A stretch of 8,084 nucleotides of DNA from an uncultured delta proteobacterium. Lineage in GTDB: Bacteria; Myxococcota_A; Polyangia; Polyangiales; Polyangiaceae. Position 1 is the first letter of the stretch. Every line of letters begins with the position of its first letter. Below the pieces are notes generated by a model. It was not told the origin of the DNA. It was given only the letters and a program-made list of their open reading frames with translations, and ran no database searches. Shown here piece after piece: positions 5,839 through 8,084 of the stretch. Location: the NCBI GenBank assembly GCA_903858055.1, contig CAIOHM010000224.1, positions 1 through 8,084 of the forward strand, written 5' to 3'. Made by a program: the position numbers and the translations under genes.

Positions 5839-7668
5839 ATGGACTGGGATCTGACGGGGTATTTCGCTGACTTCGCCGCGTACGAAGCCTTCGTGGGCGA
5901 ACTCGAAACCGACTGCAAGAACCTGCTCACGAGCCTCGGCTCCGTACCGCCGCTCTCGCCCCTGAGCGAGGGCACCTGGGCCGGAGCCATCGAGCGCTAC
6001 GAGGCCATCCTCGCGCGCTTCTCCCATGCCTCGAGCTACGTCGGCTGCCTCGCCGCGGCCGAGGCGCAAGAAGAGCGTCACCAGCAGGCCGAGGCGCGCA
6101 TCTCGCGGGCCGGGGCCGAGCTCTCGAAGCTCTCGCTCGAGTTCGTGCGTGCGCTGCGCGGCGTGGACGACGAGGTGTTCGAGGCGTTCGTCGCGAAGCC
6201 GAACGTCGCGACCGCGCGCGCGGCCGTCGAACGCTGGCGCCGCGAAGGCGCGCACACGATGGCGCCCGAGCTCGAGGCGCTCGCGGCCGATCTCGGCAAC
6301 GACGGCATCCACGCGTGGGGGCGTCTCTACAACCGCCTCTCCGCGGACCTGGCGTTCACGATGACCTGGCCCGGCGGTCGCGAAGAGAAGCTCCCCGCCG
6401 CGCAGCGTCGCTCGCTCATGGCAAACCCTGATCGTGCGGTTCGCAAGGCGGCCTTCGAAGGCGGAAACGCCGCGTGGTCCGGTGTCGCCGACGTCTGCGG
6501 CGCGGCGCTGAACCACATCGCAGGAACGCGCATTGCGCTCGACGCGCGCCGCAAGAGGCCGAGCGCGATCCACGGTGCGCTCGAGCAAGCGGCGATCTCG
6601 GAGGCCACCCTCGACGCGATGATGGCCGCCGTGCAAGGCGGCGCGAGTGCCGCGCGCAAGGTGCTGGCGCTGAAGGCGAAGGCGATGGGGCGAAGCACGA
6701 TCGCGTGGTTCGATCTCGAGGCCCCCTTCGAGGTCGGCGACGCCGAGGCCCCGATTCCGTGGAGCGAAGCCTGCGACCGCGTGAGTCGCTCGTTCCACCG
6801 CGCGAGCCCCGAGCTCGGCGCCTACTTCGATCACTGCGTGAGCCGTCGCTGGGTGGACTTCACGCCGCGCGCGGGCAAGCGCCCGGGGGCTTTCTGCACC
6901 TCGAGCGAAATCACCGACGAGACGCGCATCTTCATGACGTACCAGGGCACCGCCGGCGACGTGAGCACGCTCGCGCACGAGGCGGGGCACGCGTTCCACG
7001 CGGAGGCCATGCGCGGCATCCGCCCCCTCGCGCGCCAGTACCCGATGACCCTCGCCGAGAGCGCGTCGACGTTCGGTGAGCTCCTCCTCGCCGACGGTCT
7101 CCGCAAAGAGGGCGTGCTCGACGACGTCACGCGCGCGCGCATGCTGGGCGAGAGCCTCGGCGACGCGGTGGCGTTCTTGCTCGACATCCCCGTTCGCTAC
7201 ACGTTCGAGCGGGCGTTCTACGAGGAGCGCAAGCGCGGCGAGGTCTCGGTCGCGCGCATCTCGGAGCTCATGGGCATGGCCCAGCGGCGCATCCTCGGGG
7301 GCGTGCTCGAGCCGAGCGGAGAAGACACCCTCTTCTGGGCGTCGAAGCTCCACTTCTTCCTCACGGACATCAGCTTCTACAACTTCCCCTACACCTTCGG
7401 ATTCCTCCTCTCGCGGGCGCTCTTCCAGCGGTACCTCGAGGAGGGCACCTCGTTCATGCCGAAGTGGGTGGCGTTCTTGCGCGAGACCGGCCAAGCCGAA
7501 GCGCATGTCGTCGCTGCGCGCACGCTCGGTGAAGACCTCGAGAGCGAAGCGTTCTGGCGTCGAGCCATCGCGAGCCTCGAGCCCGACCTCGCGGAGCTCG
7601 AGGCGCTCGCGCCGAAGGTCTTCCGCGCGGCGGCACCGAAGAGCGAGCGAGGCGCCACGACGACGTGA
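5839..7668 (+). CDS. pepF: PepF/M3-family oligoendopeptidase (zinc metallopeptidase)
   Basis: The 609-residue product is a full-length thimet-oligopeptidase-like (MEROPS M3) enzyme of the oligoendopeptidase F type, which cuts short peptides in the cytoplasm during peptide turnover. The zinc motif is LAHEAGHAFH (378-387), with H380 and H384 as ligands and E381 as catalytic base; the third ligand is E407 in LAESAST. KLHFFLTDISFYNFPY (503-518) corresponds to the conserved substrate-binding His/Tyr region near the end of M3 enzymes. The N-terminal part (about 1-200) is the helical oligopeptidase F N-terminal domain, starting with the typical WDL segment. There is no signal peptide, and Ala, Lys and Thr make a short disordered tail. 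ATG 5839 is preceded by GAGGGA (5831-5836), only two bases away, and the upstream stop is 10 bases off. Nothing essential is missing. Substrates are unknown, and the pairing with a secreted protein may be only an operon convenience. Confidence 0.95.
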   Translation: MDWDLTGYFADFAAYEAFVGELETDCKNLLTSLGSVPPLSPLSEGTWAGAIERYEAILARFSHASSYVGCLAAAEAQEERHQQAEARISRAGAELSKLSLEFVRALRGVDDEVFEAFVAKPNVATARAAVERWRREGAHTMAPELEALAADLGNDGIHAWGRLYNRLSADLAFTMTWPGGREEKLPAAQRRSLMANPDRAVRKAAFEGGNAAWSGVADVCGAALNHIAGTRIALDARRKRPSAIHGALEQAAISEATLDAMMAAVQGGASAARKVLALKAKAMGRSTIAWFDLEAPFEVGDAEAPIPWSEACDRVSRSFHRASPELGAYFDHCVSRRWVDFTPRAGKRPGAFCTSSEITDETRIFMTYQGTAGDVSTLAHEAGHAFHAEAMRGIRPLARQYPMTLAESASTFGELLLADGLRKEGVLDDVTRARMLGESLGDAVAFLLDIPVRYTFERAFYEERKRGEVSVARISELMGMAQRRILGGVLEPSGEDTLFWASKLHFFLTDISFYNFPYTFGFLLSRALFQRYLEEGTSFMPKWVAFLRETGQAEAHVVAARTLGEDLESEAFWRRAIASLEPDLAELEALAPKVFRAAAPKSERGATTT

Positions 7669-7697
7669 CCGCACAGGGGAAGGGGACGAGGGATCAC

Positions 7698-8084
7698 ATG
7701 AAGGCACGCGCAGGGTTTCTCCTCGGGGGGCTCGTCTTCTTGCCGGCGTGCCCCTCACGTCCGTTTCATTCGCAAGGCCCCGGTCCGCTGCCCGAGGTCA
7801 GCGCGGGCACCGCGGCGCCTGCATCGCCTGCCGGCGCGAGCGTCGCTTCTGCGCCAGAGGTCGAGGCTTCGCGGGCCGCCGCCGTCGGTCACCCGCGCCT
7901 CTGGTTTCGTGAGCGCGACCTGCCTGCGTTGAAGGCGGCGATGGACGACGGCAACCCGCTTTGGCGCGACGGCCTCGCCCGCGTGGTCGCCAGTGCCACG
8001 ACGCAGGCGGCGACGGTTGTCGTGCCGGCAGCGCCATCAGGATTGGCGGCTGCAGCCAGCAGCTCGAGCACGATTGGTCTGACC
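7698..8084 (+). CDS. Probable lipoprotein, N-terminal part, with heparinase/alginate-lyase-like start (3' end outside window)
   Basis: The frame is open from ATG 7698 to the right edge, giving 129 visible residues and no stop. ATG follows GAGGGA (7688-7693) by four bases. Residues 1-18 form a lipoprotein signal: Lys2 and Arg4, hydrophobic core, and LPAC (15-18) as lipobox, with Cys18 as the likely acylated residue; Pro at -2 is not the commonest choice. A low-complexity Pro/Ala/Ser/Val spacer (about 19-68) is the usual tether of surface lipoproteins. Then comes GHPRLWFRERDLPALKAAM (about 72-90) and GNPLWRDG (93-100). This matches the HPRL-F-DL-LR pattern that I associate with the start of heparinase II/III-like and alginate-lyase-like proteins, so a polysaccharide-active exoprotein is possible. 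The catalytic region would lie beyond the window, so the function is tentative. It begins 29 bases after the peptidase gene and may be read with it. Confidence 0.75.
   Translation, partial: MKARAGFLLGGLVFLPACPSRPFHSQGPGPLPEVSAGTAAPASPAGASVASAPEVEASRAAAVGHPRLWFRERDLPALKAAMDDGNPLWRDGLARVVASATTQAATVVVPAAPSGLAAAASSSSTIGLT

Noticed and set aside
6268..7611. An 18-base repeat (6268-6285 and 7594-7611) inside the peptidase gene
   Set aside because: Both copies are in frame and encode ELEALA with the preferred codons; chance plus codon bias explains it.
5713..7758. Very long minus-strand open frame (681 codons) opposite the peptidase gene
   Set aside because: The + strand encodes a full M3 peptidase with all catalytic residues. 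The antisense product is rich in Arg, Glu, Ala and His with no motif, the usual shadow of GC-rich third positions.

Overview
The window is GC-rich DNA, dense with genes, from a chromosome-like region. High G/C at third codon positions, GTG starts, 4-base gene overlaps, and a chemosensory gene set next to secreted proteins of unknown function suggest a myxobacterium or related deltaproteobacterial lineage (Myxococcota). That placement is an inference from style; no marker gene here proves it. I see no mobile element, tRNA, rRNA, CRISPR array or prophage gene. No stretch longer than about 110 bases lacks a gene.

Left part (1-2358, + strand): the 3' end of a HEAT-repeat protein gene, then cheR (chemoreceptor methyltransferase) and cheB (receiver plus methylesterase). 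The two junctions are 4-base GTGA overlaps if cheR starts at its GTG, so this looks like one translationally coupled operon. CheR and CheB are the opposing adaptation enzymes of a chemosensory pathway. CheA, CheW and the receptor are not in the window and may lie upstream.

Middle part (2386-4397, - strand, convergent with cheB): two ArsA/Get3-family ATPase genes joined by an ATGA overlap. They resemble the paired Get3-like ATPases of actinobacteria (Rv3679/Rv3680, BagA/BagB). The upstream member keeps the signature lysine of the deviant Walker A motif but has Arg in place of the P-loop lysine, and appears to lack the switch I Asp. The downstream member keeps the P-loop lysine and the Asp but has Ala in place of the signature lysine. 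Because the signature lysine acts across the dimer in this family, the pair looks like an obligate heterodimer with one composite active site. This is the most interesting signal in the window.

Right part (4505-8084, + strand, divergent from the ATPase pair): a stand-alone CheY-like receiver; a secreted protein of unknown function; a PepF/M3-family oligoendopeptidase starting 10 bases after it; and the 5' part of a probable lipoprotein gene that runs off the end. The mature start of that lipoprotein resembles the N-terminal region of heparinase/alginate-lyase-like proteins. The 107-base gap at 4398-4504 must hold the promoters for both the ATPase pair and the receiver gene.
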